Assembly (NCBI GenBank): GCA_002346745.1
Contig: DEAL01000012.1
Span: 1 to 64,000 of the forward strand
Source: Candidatus Neomicrothrix sp. UBA2983
GTDB taxonomy: Bacteria > Actinomycetota > Acidimicrobiia > Acidimicrobiales > MedAcidi-G1
Length of the DNA: 64,000 nt
Reading direction: 5' to 3'
Shown: positions 1 through 8,629 of the stretch, piece after piece
Numbering within the stretch: position 1 is the stretch's first letter
Layout of the letters: the number at the start of each line of letters is the position of its first letter
Translations under genes and position numbers: made by a program
The notes under the pieces: model-generated
What the model was told of the DNA's origin: nothing
Database searches by the model: none
The model's input: the letters and a program-made list of their open reading frames with translations, nothing else

Positions 1-55
1 CGGAGCCCGACGCGGAGCCCGACGCGGAGCCCGAAGCGGAGCCCGAAGCGGAAAC
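1..55. repeat. 12-bp tandem repeat coding a Ser-Gly-Ser-Ala linker
   Basis: About four copies of a 12-bp unit (CGGAGCCCGACG, with a GAAG variant) lie inside the truncated lipoprotein and encode its SGSA linker. Such repeats are prone to copy-number change. Confidence 0.7.
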
Positions 56-175
56 GCTCTTCGACCCGGAACCAACTGAGCGGACTTCGCCGCCATCGTC
101 GCTTCCGCAGGCACCCGCTACGAGGATCAGAGTGAACAGGGCCACCACCAAGCGGCCAAAGGTGTTCTTTTTCAC
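1..175 (-). CDS. N-terminal part of a small secreted lipoprotein (runs off the window edge)
   Basis: Read on the minus strand from GTG at 175, the product begins MKKNTFGRLV, followed by a hydrophobic stretch and the lipobox LVAGAC, so it should be exported and lipid-anchored at Cys-23. After the cysteine comes GSDDGGE and then a Ser/Gly/Ala-rich tail made of near-perfect 12-bp repeats (SGSA units) that continues to base 1. The rest is outside the window. It is divergent from the ABC ATPase, with an AT-rich region between them. Actinobacterial ABC substrate-binding lipoproteins often start like this, with a low-complexity linker after the lipobox, but nothing visible identifies the function. 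No strong Shine-Dalgarno is seen; GTG was chosen because it gives a proper signal peptide. Confidence 0.6.
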   Translation of the reverse strand, partial: MKKNTFGRLVVALFTLILVAGACGSDDGGEVRSVGSGSKSVSASGSASGSASGSASGS

Positions 176-205
176 GGGACTCACTTTCGATTCTGGATCA
201 GAGGA

Positions 206-241
206 TTAAGTAGCCTTAACAGATTTTATAAGGTTATCTAC
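206..241. promoter_or_regulatory. AT-rich inverted repeats, candidate DtxR-family operator
   Basis: In otherwise GC-rich DNA this stretch holds TTAAG-TAGC-CTTAA (206-219, perfect 5-bp arms) and an overlapping wider repeat, CCTTA (214-218) facing TAAGG (229-233), with GTAG/CTAC at the outer ends. It lies between the divergent lipoprotein and ABC ATPase genes. Similar TTARG-N4-CTT motifs occur at 4446-4459 and 10234-10247, and a DtxR-family regulator is encoded at 8537-9208. Assignment to that regulator is inference; the match to the classical DtxR box is only partial. Confidence 0.35.
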
Positions 242-251
242 TAATCGGGCA

Positions 252-1337
252 ATGGCAACCTTTTCAATACAAAGCGAGCGGGGTTACCCTGCGGAGGTGA
301 TGAACCGCTCGCCCGAGGCCCTCCCGCTTTCCATCGACGGCCTCAAGATGTCGTTCGGCGACCACCGCGTGCTCGATGGCATCCAACTCGATGTCGAGCC
401 CGGCGAGATCCTGGTCCTACTGGGTCCCAGCGGATGCGGAAAGACCACACTCCTGCGCACGGTTGCCGGCCTCGAACGGCCCGTGGGTGGAACCATCTCG
501 ATCGGCAGCCGCTGCGTGGTCGGCGCCGGCACTTGGGTCGCGCCCGAACGACGGCGAATCGGGATGGTCTTCCAGGACTGGGCGCTCTTCCCACACCTTT
601 CGGTCGCCCGAAATGTCGCCTATGGACTGGCGCGGGCCGAACGCGGCAACGGCAGAGTCCACGAAGTGCTGGATACCGTCGGCCTCACTGAGTTTGGGGG
701 CCGCACCCCGGCCACCCTCTCCGGCGGCCAGCAGCAGCGTGTTGCCTTGGCTCGGGCGCTAGCTCCCCGACCAAGCGTTCTGCTCCTCGATGAGCCCTTC
801 TCCAACCTGGACACAGCACTTCGAGTGGACCTCCGCACCGAGATCCACCGCATCCTCCTTGAACTCGGCATTACAGCGGTCTTCGTCACCCACGATCAAG
901 AGGAGGCATTCGTTCTCGGCGACCGGGTTGCGGTTATGCACGACGGACACATCGAGCAGGTCGCCACGCCCGCCGACCTCTACATGCGACCCGCCACGCG
1001 ATGGGTGGCCTCGTTCGTCGGAACCGTCAACCTCCTAGCGGGTGACGGTCTCGGCGCCCGGGCCGATACGCCAATCGGGGCCATCCCGCTAACCGAAAGC
1101 CACCGAGGCGCCATCGAGGTACTCGTGCGCCCTGAGGACCTGCACATCAGCGACGGAGACCAAGCCGAGGTCGAACTCGTCGAGTACTACGGCCACGATG
1201 TCATGCTCCTTGTCCGACTCCAGGACGGGACGCGGCTGAGCGTTCGCACGCCGCCTTCATTCATGGCGTCGCGCGGCGACCGCGTTCAGGTGAACTACCG
1301 GGGGACCTGCACCGCTGCGTTCCCCGCCTCGACCTGA
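252..1337 (+). CDS. ABC transporter ATP-binding protein, iron(III)/FbpC-like with TOBE-like C-terminus
   Basis: ATPase subunit of an importer. Visible motifs: Walker A GPSGCGKTTL (about residues 57-66), Q-loop region VFQDWALFPH, signature LSGGQQQRVALARAL, Walker B VLLLDEPFSNLD and the switch His in FVTHDQEEA. The last ~120 residues look like a TOBE-type regulatory domain (VLVRPEDLHI). At 361 aa it has the usual length for FbpC/PotA/CysA-like subunits. An FbpA-like binding protein and FbpB-like permease lie 3 kb downstream, so it probably energises that system, though the genes are split. Start is uncertain: ATG 252 has no clear ribosome site; ATG 300 (MNRSPEAL) has GGAGGT only about 1 nt upstream. 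Metal regulation is suggested by the AT-rich site upstream. Confidence 0.85.
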   Translation: MATFSIQSERGYPAEVMNRSPEALPLSIDGLKMSFGDHRVLDGIQLDVEPGEILVLLGPSGCGKTTLLRTVAGLERPVGGTISIGSRCVVGAGTWVAPERRRIGMVFQDWALFPHLSVARNVAYGLARAERGNGRVHEVLDTVGLTEFGGRTPATLSGGQQQRVALARALAPRPSVLLLDEPFSNLDTALRVDLRTEIHRILLELGITAVFVTHDQEEAFVLGDRVAVMHDGHIEQVATPADLYMRPATRWVASFVGTVNLLAGDGLGARADTPIGAIPLTESHRGAIEVLVRPEDLHISDGDQAEVELVEYYGHDVMLLVRLQDGTRLSVRTPPSFMASRGDRVQVNYRGTCTAAFPAST

Positions 1338-1350
1338 CCGCGTTTCCCAA

Positions 1351-2739
1351 GTGTCCGACGCGGACCTCATCGTTCTCGGCGGTGGACCGGCTGGCCTCTG
1401 GGCCGCTTGGCGCGCGGCGATTGCTGGCCACCGGGTCATCGTCGTCGAGCGCGCGGAAGTTCCGGGTGGCATGGCGGGCAGTTTCGAAGTCGCGGGCCAA
1501 CGGGTCGACTTCGGATCCCACCGACTGCACCCCTCAACCGACTCTCGCCTGATGGCGGATATCTGCGAACTCCTCGGCGATGACCTCCAGTCCCGCACCC
1601 GAAATGGCCGACTGCGATTGAACGGCCGCTGGGTGGGGTTCCCGCTAAGGACTCTCAACCTCCTGAGAAACGTATCCCTAGGATTCGCTACAGGAGCCGC
1701 GTTCGATGCCGCAATTGCGCCGCTGCGCGGCCCGAGGGACGACACCTTCAAGGCGCACCTGCGTGCAGGCCTCGGCCCATCTGTGTCGCGTTCCTTCTAC
1801 GAGCCCTACGCCGACAAGCTATGGGGCACGCCCGCCGACCAACTCGATGCAGACCTAGCCCGCCGACGGGTCTCGGCCTCCAGTCCACTGGCGATCGCCC
1901 GCCGCCTGGCGCGCGGTGCCTCCCAAGAAGGCCGGCGTTTCTTTTACCCCCGCTGCGGTTACGGACAAATCTGTGAACGAATTTTGGAGGCCGCTGTCGC
2001 CGCAGGCGTGGAGGTACGACTCGGGACCACTGCCATCGGCCTGGAGTTGGGTAACAGCGGGGCTGGCGTCACAGTGACCACGCCGAATGGTCGACTCGCT
2101 GCGGCCCGTTGCTGGTCGACAATCCCGATCAGTGCCCTCGTACGCATCGCCCATCCGCCGCCACCCACCTGCGTACTCAAGGCGATCGAAAGCCTACGGC
2201 ACCGAGCCATGGTGCTCGTCTACCTGGTATGCGATCAGGCGCGGTACACCTCCTTCGATGCCCACTACCTCCCCGGTCCGGGTACACCAGTATCGCGACT
2301 CTCCGAACCCAAGAACTACCGGGACGGCCCCGACCCGGCCGATCGGACAGTGCTCTGCGCCGAGGTGCCTTGCTGGAAGGGCGACACGACTTGGATGGCC
2401 ACTGACGAGGACCTCGGCGCCATCGTCGCCGAATCCCTCGTTGCGGAGGGCCTTCCCCGCCCCCAACACGTCGCGACCGAAACACGGCGGCTTCCGCAGG
2501 TGTATCCGGTCTACGTGCGCGGCTACCGGGAAGGGTTGGAGGCGGTGGCAGAATGGTCGGACTCGCTCAAACACCTCACCGTTTTCGGCCGACAGGGACT
2601 ATTCGTCCCCGACAACCTCCACCACGTTCTTTCAATGGGCCAGGCGGCCGCTGATGCGCTCGGGGTCGACGGGTCCTTCGACCAGCAGGCCTGGTCAGCA
2701 TCCTTGGACGCCTTCACCGGGCACGTCGTCGAGGACTGA
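1351..2739 (+). CDS. FAD-dependent amine-oxidase/protoporphyrinogen-oxidase-like protein
   Basis: 462 aa. The N-terminus has a Rossmann FAD motif (VLGGGPAGLWAAWRA, then VVERAEVPGGM), continuing with VDFGSHRLHP as in the amine oxidase, protoporphyrinogen oxidase and UDP-galactopyranose mutase-like group. FYEPYADKLWG in the middle is typical of members found in polysaccharide clusters. It begins with GTG 13 nt after the ATPase stop, so the two are probably cotranscribed. The substrate cannot be told from sequence; the neighbours (flippase-GT2 fusion, GT-C-like protein, epimerase) suggest a surface-glycan or lipid-linked sugar role. A hairpin follows its stop codon. Confidence 0.75.
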   Translation: MSDADLIVLGGGPAGLWAAWRAAIAGHRVIVVERAEVPGGMAGSFEVAGQRVDFGSHRLHPSTDSRLMADICELLGDDLQSRTRNGRLRLNGRWVGFPLRTLNLLRNVSLGFATGAAFDAAIAPLRGPRDDTFKAHLRAGLGPSVSRSFYEPYADKLWGTPADQLDADLARRRVSASSPLAIARRLARGASQEGRRFFYPRCGYGQICERILEAAVAAGVEVRLGTTAIGLELGNSGAGVTVTTPNGRLAAARCWSTIPISALVRIAHPPPPTCVLKAIESLRHRAMVLVYLVCDQARYTSFDAHYLPGPGTPVSRLSEPKNYRDGPDPADRTVLCAEVPCWKGDTTWMATDEDLGAIVAESLVAEGLPRPQHVATETRRLPQVYPVYVRGYREGLEAVAEWSDSLKHLTVFGRQGLFVPDNLHHVLSMGQAAADALGVDGSFDQQAWSASLDAFTGHVVED

Positions 2740-2742
2740 GAA

Positions 2743-2762
2743 CCCCGGAAACGACTCCGGGG
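2743..2762. terminator. Hairpin between convergent genes, likely bidirectional terminator
   Basis: CCCCGGA (2743-2749) pairs with TCCGGGG (2756-2762) around a 6-nt loop, 3 nt after the oxidoreductase stop and 2 nt before the stop of the convergent flippase-GT2 gene. There is no U-tract on either side, so any termination would be of the stem-only kind seen in GC-rich actinobacteria. Confidence 0.5.
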
Positions 2763-2764
2763 AA

Positions 2765-4411
2765 TCAAACGGTGTTGAGTTCCCGGTACACCGCAGGAAC
2801 GACGCGGCGAAGGTACTTCCCCAGCCGGATGAAACTGCTGCCAGTCGTCCGGAAACGATAGGTGATGGGCACCTCCCGGTAGCGAAAGCCCTTGGCCAGC
2901 AGATCGAGCGTCAGTACCTGGGCGTAGTTGAAGTCGTGGATCACCTCGGCGGAGGCCGCCGCCGCGGGCGAGAGGGCCCGATAGCCCGACTGGCCGTCGG
3001 TGATACTCCGGCGTGCGACAAACGACAGCGCCTTGGTAAGCACGATGTTGCCAAACCGGCGGTGTGGGCGCATGTGCTCGATCGTCCCCCCGAATCGACT
3101 ACCCACCACGTAGTCGGCCTCGCCAGCCAGGATCGGCGCGACAAGCCGCTCAAGTTCCTCCGGTGGGTACTCCTCGTCGGCGTCGCAGAAGGCCACTGCC
3201 GCCGACCCGCGCTTGGCCCCGTACCCAAGGCCGAATCGGACTCCGGCGCCGAGTCCGCAGGTCTCGGGAAACGAGACCACCTTGGCCCCGTGCTCTCGGG
3301 CGATGTCGGCAGTACCGTCCCTCGAGCCGTCGTCCACGACCAAGACCTCGACACGGCGGCCGCAGACCATGTCGGGCACGCGACTGAGACAGGCGCCCAC
3401 CGAGGCTTCCTCGTCGAGGGCGGGCATGAAGAGAAGCACAGGGGCGTCGGAAGCGACCTCGACACCGGTCGGGACCGCCCGCTCGTCGCCCTCGAGCCGG
3501 AAGCGTCCCAGTAGGCCGGGGCGCGGTGACACCACGGCAAGGCCGCCAGCAATCAGGGAATAGACGGTCTTGAGACCGTGCGCGGTGAGCGCCGCAGCAA
3601 GGGCCGCGCCGGCGTCATGGCCGAGTGCGACGTAGGCAGCGACCGACGCTGCTTCGTAGGTACCGAAACCGCTCGGAGCGATGGCGACGACCTGGGCCGA
3701 AACCGCCACGGTCGTGACCAGTAGGGCATCGAAAGCGGTCAAGTCGAGATTGGTCCAACGGGCGCACTGCCAAATCACCGCCGCCTCAAAGAGCCATGCC
3801 GAGGCGGTCAGGACGACCGCGAGCGGGCCCGGAAGTCGGACCGAGGCAGAGTCGAAACGGGCGACCCGGCGAAGCCATCGGAGGCCCAGGAAACCAACCG
3901 TGGCAACGACGAGGACCACGGGGATACCCCAACCACCGGCTATGCGGAGGAAGGAGCGGGGGGCGGTTAAGCATCCGATGCCGAAGACGGTGACGATGTC
4001 GACGGCCCTCAGGGTGACCGTCGAGGCGGCCGCCGCCTCAAACCGCACCGTGGTCCGACGTACCACGCTCACTACGCGGAGAGGTTCGCCGAGGCGCATC
4101 GGCAAGACATGGTTGGCGCCCAACGCCAGATGGATGGCCGCCAGTGATTGGGCGAAGCCGAGTCCAGGCAGCACGCGGCACCAGGCAGAGGCACGCAACA
4201 GAAACGCTGCGCCAAAGGCCCCCATAGCCAAGATCACCTCAAGGGGGGCGGAACGCATCGAGTACAGACCCGTGGTGAGCGCCCCGGTATCGACTGTGCG
4301 GGCCACGACTACCGCTGCGACCAAGGTGACGAGAGCACCGGCGAGCGCACTGCCACGTCGCGAGGTACGCAGACCGTCAATGGCATTCAAAAGGTGATCC
4401 ACTCGGGACAC
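2765..4411 (-). CDS. Fusion: flippase-like (LPG synthase TM/UPF0104) membrane domain plus family 2 glycosyltransferase
   Basis: 548 aa. Residues ~1-320 are a polytopic membrane domain with features of the lysylphosphatidylglycerol-synthase-TM/UPF0104 family (LALGANHVLPMRLGEPLR; APSGFGTYEAASVAAY). Residues ~340-548 are a complete GT2 domain of the dolichyl-phosphate/polyprenyl-phosphate type: MPALDEEASVG, VLVVDDGSRDGT, then FCDADEEYPPEE with the DxD metal site and DGQSGYRAL. These are usually separate proteins, so one chain may make a lipid-linked sugar and handle its membrane transport. That coupling is inference. It is convergent with the FAD protein and divergent from the iron-binding lipoprotein. 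Confidence 0.8.
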   Translation of the reverse strand: MSRVDHLLNAIDGLRTSRRGSALAGALVTLVAAVVVARTVDTGALTTGLYSMRSAPLEVILAMGAFGAAFLLRASAWCRVLPGLGFAQSLAAIHLALGANHVLPMRLGEPLRVVSVVRRTTVRFEAAAASTVTLRAVDIVTVFGIGCLTAPRSFLRIAGGWGIPVVLVVATVGFLGLRWLRRVARFDSASVRLPGPLAVVLTASAWLFEAAVIWQCARWTNLDLTAFDALLVTTVAVSAQVVAIAPSGFGTYEAASVAAYVALGHDAGAALAAALTAHGLKTVYSLIAGGLAVVSPRPGLLGRFRLEGDERAVPTGVEVASDAPVLLFMPALDEEASVGACLSRVPDMVCGRRVEVLVVDDGSRDGTADIAREHGAKVVSFPETCGLGAGVRFGLGYGAKRGSAAVAFCDADEEYPPEELERLVAPILAGEADYVVGSRFGGTIEHMRPHRRFGNIVLTKALSFVARRSITDGQSGYRALSPAAAASAEVIHDFNYAQVLTLDLLAKGFRYREVPITYRFRTTGSSFIRLGKYLRRVVPAVYRELNTV

Positions 4412-4445
4412 TCCGGGGTTGTTGGGAGAATGCAGTCAGAAAATG

Positions 4446-4459
4446 TTAGGCATACTTTA
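4446..4459. promoter_or_regulatory. Candidate metalloregulator operator upstream of the iron-binding lipoprotein
   Basis: TTAGG-CATA-CTTTA in an AT-rich patch between divergent genes. It resembles the site at 206-219 and DtxR/MntR-type half sites (TTAGG). It overlaps the ATG at 4459, which argues for translation starting at the later ATG 4495. Confidence 0.35.
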
Positions 4460-4494
4460 TGAATAATGACAATCACACGCTACAATTCTCCTCC

Positions 4495-5586
4495 ATGCCT
4501 GCTGCGCACCACCTCAGCCCCCGAAGTCTCCAGCCACTCGCCACCCTGATCGGCCTCGCTCTACTAGCCGCCGCCTGCGGCTCTGAAGCACGGACCATCA
4601 CGGGTCGTGCAGCCGAGATCTACAGCGGCAAGTGCGCTCGGGACGCCGACGCCACGGTCACGGTCTACTCGGGCCGGACCGAGTACCTGATCGCACCGAT
4701 CCTCGAGGCATTCGCCTGTGAAATGGGCATAGACGTGCGCGTCCGTTGGGGCAACTCCACCGACTTGGCCGTACTCATCAACGAAGAAGGTGCTGCGACT
4801 GAGGCCGACGTCTTCCTGTCTCGCTCGCCCGGACCCGTCGGCTTTCTCGAGGGCAAGGGCCTTCTTGGCACTCTCGATGACGAGGTCCTTTCCCTCGTCG
4901 AACCCCAGAACCAGGCCGCCTCAGGCGCCTGGGTCGGTTTCTCGGGACGCAAGCGGGTCCTCGTCCACAACGTGGACCTCGTGTCAGATGAAGAGCTTCC
5001 TACCTCGGTCTTCGAACTCACCCATGAGCGGTACCGCGACAGGGTTGCCCTGCCAGCAACCAATGGATCGTTCGAAGACTGGTTCACTGTCTTCCGAGAC
5101 ACCCACGGAAATGACGTCGCCACACAGTGGCTGCGAGACATGGTGGCCAATGACGCCGTCTACTACCCGAACAACCGGGCCATCGTGGAGGCCACCGGCC
5201 GAGGCGAGATCGATATGGGACTCGTCAACCACTACTACAACCACCAAGAGCAGATCGCAGAGGGCGTCGCCCACCGGGCCGAGAACCACGACTTCGGCGA
5301 TGAGGACATTGGCTCGCTCCTCATAATCACCGCCGCTACGGTGCTGGGCACGGCACAGAACGTCGACGCCAGCAACCAGCTCATCGCCTACCTGCTCACC
5401 GAAGGCGCCCAGCGCTACTTCACCGAGCGGACCTTTGAGTACCCATTGGCGGCCGGCGTAGCACCCAACCCTGCATTGCCGGTCCTCACGGCGCTTGAGA
5501 TCGGTTCGGTCGACTTCGACTCCCTAGGTGGTGGATTTGAGGACACGGAGCGCATCATTCAGGAGAGTGGGATTCTCAACGACTGA
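4495..5586 (+). CDS. Iron(III)-type ABC transporter substrate-binding lipoprotein (FbpA-like)
   Basis: 363 aa from ATG 4495, giving a compact signal peptide with lipobox LLAAAC. ATG 4459 would add 12 residues and overlap the putative operator. The mature protein begins the FbpA-type fold with VTVYSGRTEYLIAPILEAF and includes DVFLSRSPGPVGFL, FEDWFTVFRDTHG and GLVNHYYNH. The adjacent Tyr pair in NHYYNH is typical of class-C ferric-binding proteins, where paired tyrosines bind Fe(III). It overlaps the permease gene downstream and, with the ATPase at 252-1337, would form a full importer. The metal is inferred from the family and the nearby DtxR regulator; a related anion cannot be excluded. Confidence 0.82.
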   Translation: MPAAHHLSPRSLQPLATLIGLALLAAACGSEARTITGRAAEIYSGKCARDADATVTVYSGRTEYLIAPILEAFACEMGIDVRVRWGNSTDLAVLINEEGAATEADVFLSRSPGPVGFLEGKGLLGTLDDEVLSLVEPQNQAASGAWVGFSGRKRVLVHNVDLVSDEELPTSVFELTHERYRDRVALPATNGSFEDWFTVFRDTHGNDVATQWLRDMVANDAVYYPNNRAIVEATGRGEIDMGLVNHYYNHQEQIAEGVAHRAENHDFGDEDIGSLLIITAATVLGTAQNVDASNQLIAYLLTEGAQRYFTERTFEYPLAAGVAPNPALPVLTALEIGSVDFDSLGGGFEDTERIIQESGILND

Positions 5587-7186
5587 CCGCCGCGTCCGCC
5601 AGCGGGCCCCTTGGGCCCTCAAGACCATTGGCACCGTCGTCGGTTTGCTCTTTGCATTCCCGGCGGCCTACCTCATCTGGCGCAACGTCACCACGGATGG
5701 AGGCGAGACCTTCACCGACGTCGTCGACCGCACCAGAGGACCACTCTGGCGAACGATCCGCCTGGCCATTCTAGTCGGTGCCTCGACAGCGGTGCTCGGC
5801 ACACTGCTGGCCTGGCTGACCACACGGACCGACCTCCCGGGACGCCGGCTCTGGCGGGTGCTGCTTCCACTGCCCCTCGTCTACCCCACCTTCGTCGGCG
5901 CTGCCGCCTTCATTCGCACGCTGAACCCCGGAGGTCTCGTCGCCGACCTCGTCGCTCGCATCGGAATACACGACACGCCCGAACTTCGCGGGTTGTTCGG
6001 AGCGTGGTTGGTCCTCACTCTCTTCACCTACCCGTACGTGTACCTACCCGTGGCAGCCCGCCTGCGTGGCCTTCCCGCTTCGCTCGAAGAAAACGCCAGA
6101 CTGCTCGGCTCTTCGACCTGGTCGACGTTCCGGCGCATCGTCCTGCCGCAGACAGCGTCGGCGATCTCGACAGGAACCCTGCTCGTCGTCCTCTATGCCA
6201 TCAGCGACTTCGGCGCCGTCCAGCTGATGCGCTACGACACGCTGACCCGGGCGGTCTGGACGACTCGTCTCAACAACCAACCACTTTCGTTTGCGTTGGC
6301 GGCAATCCTCCTCGTACTAGCAGTCGCCGTGGTCGTCGCCCAGCGCGTCATGTCCCGCCGACTCGCCGAACCGGGACGTGCCGGTTCCGGACGCAAATTA
6401 ATACTCCCCTTAGGCCGTTGGCGGCCGGCGGCATTGGCGACCACGTTCGTGGTCGTGGTCCTGGGACTGGCTGTCCCCGCCGCATCGCTGGCCGACTGGG
6501 CGATCAGCGGCATCCGACGGGAGGCAACCGGCGGACGCGAACTATTCATTAGCGCCGACGACCTGCTCCGCCCGGCCTGGAACACAGCGTGGATCAGCGT
6601 GGTCACTGCACTCGTGGCCATCGTATTCGTCCTGCCGATCGCCTACCTCGTTGGTCGCTATCGGTCGCGCCTCGGCTCGATGGCCAACGCGGTCATCACA
6701 GCGACCTTCGCCATGCCTGGTCTGCTCATCGCTTTGTCGATGTTCTTCTGGACACTCCGGAATCCCTGGGCGGCCGAACACCTCCGGGGCTCCGTGGTCG
6801 TGCTGGTCTTCGCCTACATGGTGCGCTTCGGAGCGCAGGCGGTTGGTGCCGCTACCGTTGCGGTTGCCGCCGTACCCCCACGGCTTCAGGACGCTTCGCG
6901 AATACTCGGTGCCGGCAAGATCCGACGCTTTGCAACGGTGGACCTACCGATCATGACGCCGGGACTCCTTGCCGGCGCCGGTCTGGTACTGCTCTCCACA
7001 ATGAAGGAACTGCCAATCAGCCTCCTGGTCGCCCCCTTCGACTTCCCCACCCTTTCAACTAAGATTTTCCTTTCCTTCGAGGACGCCTTCGTGGCCGAGG
7101 CAGGGATCCTGGCACTCGTCCTCGTGGGAATTTCGGCCATTCTGACCTGGCTGCTCGTCGTCCGCCGGGCCGACCACCTCGACTGA
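5567..7186 (+). CDS. Iron(III)-type ABC transporter permease (FbpB-like, two permease domains fused)
   Basis: About 539 aa from GTG 5567 (an earlier GTG at 5528 gives 552 aa and a 59-nt overlap). Two tandem BPD_transp_1 domains are visible, each with an EAA loop: ENARLLGSSTWSTFRRIVLP in the first half and QDASRILGAGKIRRFATVDL in the second. About 12 membrane segments are apparent. This is the normal arrangement for FbpB/ThiP-type permeases. The start overlaps the end of the binding-protein gene by 20 nt, suggesting translational coupling. The GT-C-like gene begins 3 nt after its stop and may be cotranscribed. Confidence 0.87.
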   Translation: MGFSTTDRRVRQRAPWALKTIGTVVGLLFAFPAAYLIWRNVTTDGGETFTDVVDRTRGPLWRTIRLAILVGASTAVLGTLLAWLTTRTDLPGRRLWRVLLPLPLVYPTFVGAAAFIRTLNPGGLVADLVARIGIHDTPELRGLFGAWLVLTLFTYPYVYLPVAARLRGLPASLEENARLLGSSTWSTFRRIVLPQTASAISTGTLLVVLYAISDFGAVQLMRYDTLTRAVWTTRLNNQPLSFALAAILLVLAVAVVVAQRVMSRRLAEPGRAGSGRKLILPLGRWRPAALATTFVVVVLGLAVPAASLADWAISGIRREATGGRELFISADDLLRPAWNTAWISVVTALVAIVFVLPIAYLVGRYRSRLGSMANAVITATFAMPGLLIALSMFFWTLRNPWAAEHLRGSVVVLVFAYMVRFGAQAVGAATVAVAAVPPRLQDASRILGAGKIRRFATVDLPIMTPGLLAGAGLVLLSTMKELPISLLVAPFDFPTLSTKIFLSFEDAFVAEAGILALVLVGISAILTWLLVVRRADHLD

Positions 7187-7189
7187 CGC

Positions 7190-8629
7190 GTGCACGATCG
7201 CCGGCGCCTATTACAGGCAATCCTGCTCGTCGCCCTGCTGGCCACCGCAATAGCGGCATCGGCCATACCGGCCCGCTCCACCTATGGGGCGCAGGTGAGC
7301 GTCGACGAGCCCCAGTACCTAATGACGGCGTTGAGCCTCGGCAACGACCTGAACCTCGACATCGACGACGAGATCGCAGGCGGCGAATACCTCGACTTCC
7401 ACGAGGTCCCGCTGAACACACAGACGATCAATCTGCGGCCGGACGGGCAGCGCATCAGCCCCCACGACCCACTGTTACCTGCCATCCTGGCGCTACCGAT
7501 GCGCCTCGGCGGATGGCAGGCCGCCCGGGCAACACTCTCGGTGCTCGCCGGCCTGCTGGCGGGGGCGACTCTGTGGCTGGCAGTGGTTCGACTCGGCGTG
7601 GCGGTCCGGACCGCCACCTGGGTGGTCGGCGCATTGTCAGCGGCCCCGCCACTGGTGAGTTACGGATCACAGGTGTACCCCGAGGTACCGGCTGCTCTGG
7701 CGATGGTCTTGGCCGTGGGTGCTGTGCTCGGGTCCCCGTCTCGACGATCCCTGCTGCTCTTCACCCTGGCAACCACCGCACTTTGCTGGCTTTCCGTCAA
7801 GTACGTTCCGACCACCCTGGTCCTCGTGCTTCTGGGGTTACGCCGTCTGGTTCGAACGAATCACCGTGCTGCCGCTCTCGGCGTGGCAACAGCACTGACG
7901 GCGCTCGGCATCGTCTATCTAACCGTTCACCAACGCGTCTACGGAGGCTGGACGGTCTACGCAGCGGGTGACCACTTCGTAGCCTCAGAGTTCCAAGTGA
8001 TCGGGACTAATCCGGACCTGTGGGGTCGTTCCCGGCGGCTGCTGGGCCTACTCGTGGACCGCTCGTTCGGTCTCGCACCTTGGACCCCAGCGTGGCTGAC
8101 CCTCTCCGGCTTCCTAGCCGCGTTCGTGAGACGGCGTCCCGACGGCTGGGACCTGCTGGCGCTGCCCTTCGCCGCCGGCTGGGCGACGGCCACGTGGGTG
8201 GCACTCACCATGCACGGCTGGTGGTGGCCAGGCCGTCAACTGGTGGTGGTCCTGCCACTGGCGATCGTGCTCATCGCACACGGAGTGGACCGCGCCCGAG
8301 CGACGCTGGCGCCCGTGGTCGCTGGCTCGCTGGTTGGCACAGGCGCCTGGCTCTGGCTGGCCGTCGAGGCCTCCACCAGGCGACGCACAATCGTCGTCGA
8401 CTTTGAGGAGACGGCCTGGCCCATCTACCGGCTGCTGCGCCATACCTTCCCCGACGTTCGCGGGTCGACCGGGGCGATGCTATGGGCTGGCGCCTGGGGA
8501 GTCCTGGTCGTTGCGCTGGCGGTCTGGGGTTGGCGTTCAGTCGGTCGAGACCAGGATGCGAGAGGCAGCGAAGGCGCCGACGCCGACGTGCCGCCCCTCG
8601 ACCTCAACAGTGGTGGTGCCATCCGGTGA
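7190..8629 (+). CDS. Polytopic membrane protein, GT-C glycosyltransferase-like
   Basis: 479 aa, GTG start 3 nt after the permease stop. One N-terminal membrane segment is followed by QVSVDEPQYLMTALSL, an acidic loop motif like the catalytic Asp-Glu of GT-C enzymes (polyprenyl-phosphate-sugar dependent, ArnT/PMT-like), and then about 8-10 hydrophobic segments. The family cannot be named with certainty. The C-terminal tail (after VWGW) is hydrophilic, and its last 93 nt overlap the end of the convergent DtxR gene. With the FAD protein, flippase-GT2 fusion and epimerase it suggests envelope glycan assembly. Confidence 0.65.
   Translation: MHDRRRLLQAILLVALLATAIAASAIPARSTYGAQVSVDEPQYLMTALSLGNDLNLDIDDEIAGGEYLDFHEVPLNTQTINLRPDGQRISPHDPLLPAILALPMRLGGWQAARATLSVLAGLLAGATLWLAVVRLGVAVRTATWVVGALSAAPPLVSYGSQVYPEVPAALAMVLAVGAVLGSPSRRSLLLFTLATTALCWLSVKYVPTTLVLVLLGLRRLVRTNHRAAALGVATALTALGIVYLTVHQRVYGGWTVYAAGDHFVASEFQVIGTNPDLWGRSRRLLGLLVDRSFGLAPWTPAWLTLSGFLAAFVRRRPDGWDLLALPFAAGWATATWVALTMHGWWWPGRQLVVVLPLAIVLIAHGVDRARATLAPVVAGSLVGTGAWLWLAVEASTRRRTIVVDFEETAWPIYRLLRHTFPDVRGSTGAMLWAGAWGVLVVALAVWGWRSVGRDQDARGSEGADADVPPLDLNSGGAIR

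Noticed and set aside
2087..3514. Long plus-strand open frame (475 aa)
   Set aside because: Antisense or out of frame to two clear genes (FAD protein and flippase-GT2); Arg/Pro/Ser-rich translation with no domain.
4459..4494. ATG 4459 as start of the iron-binding lipoprotein
   Set aside because: It overlaps the candidate operator and gives an unusually long signal-peptide n-region; ATG 4495 fits better, though not proven.
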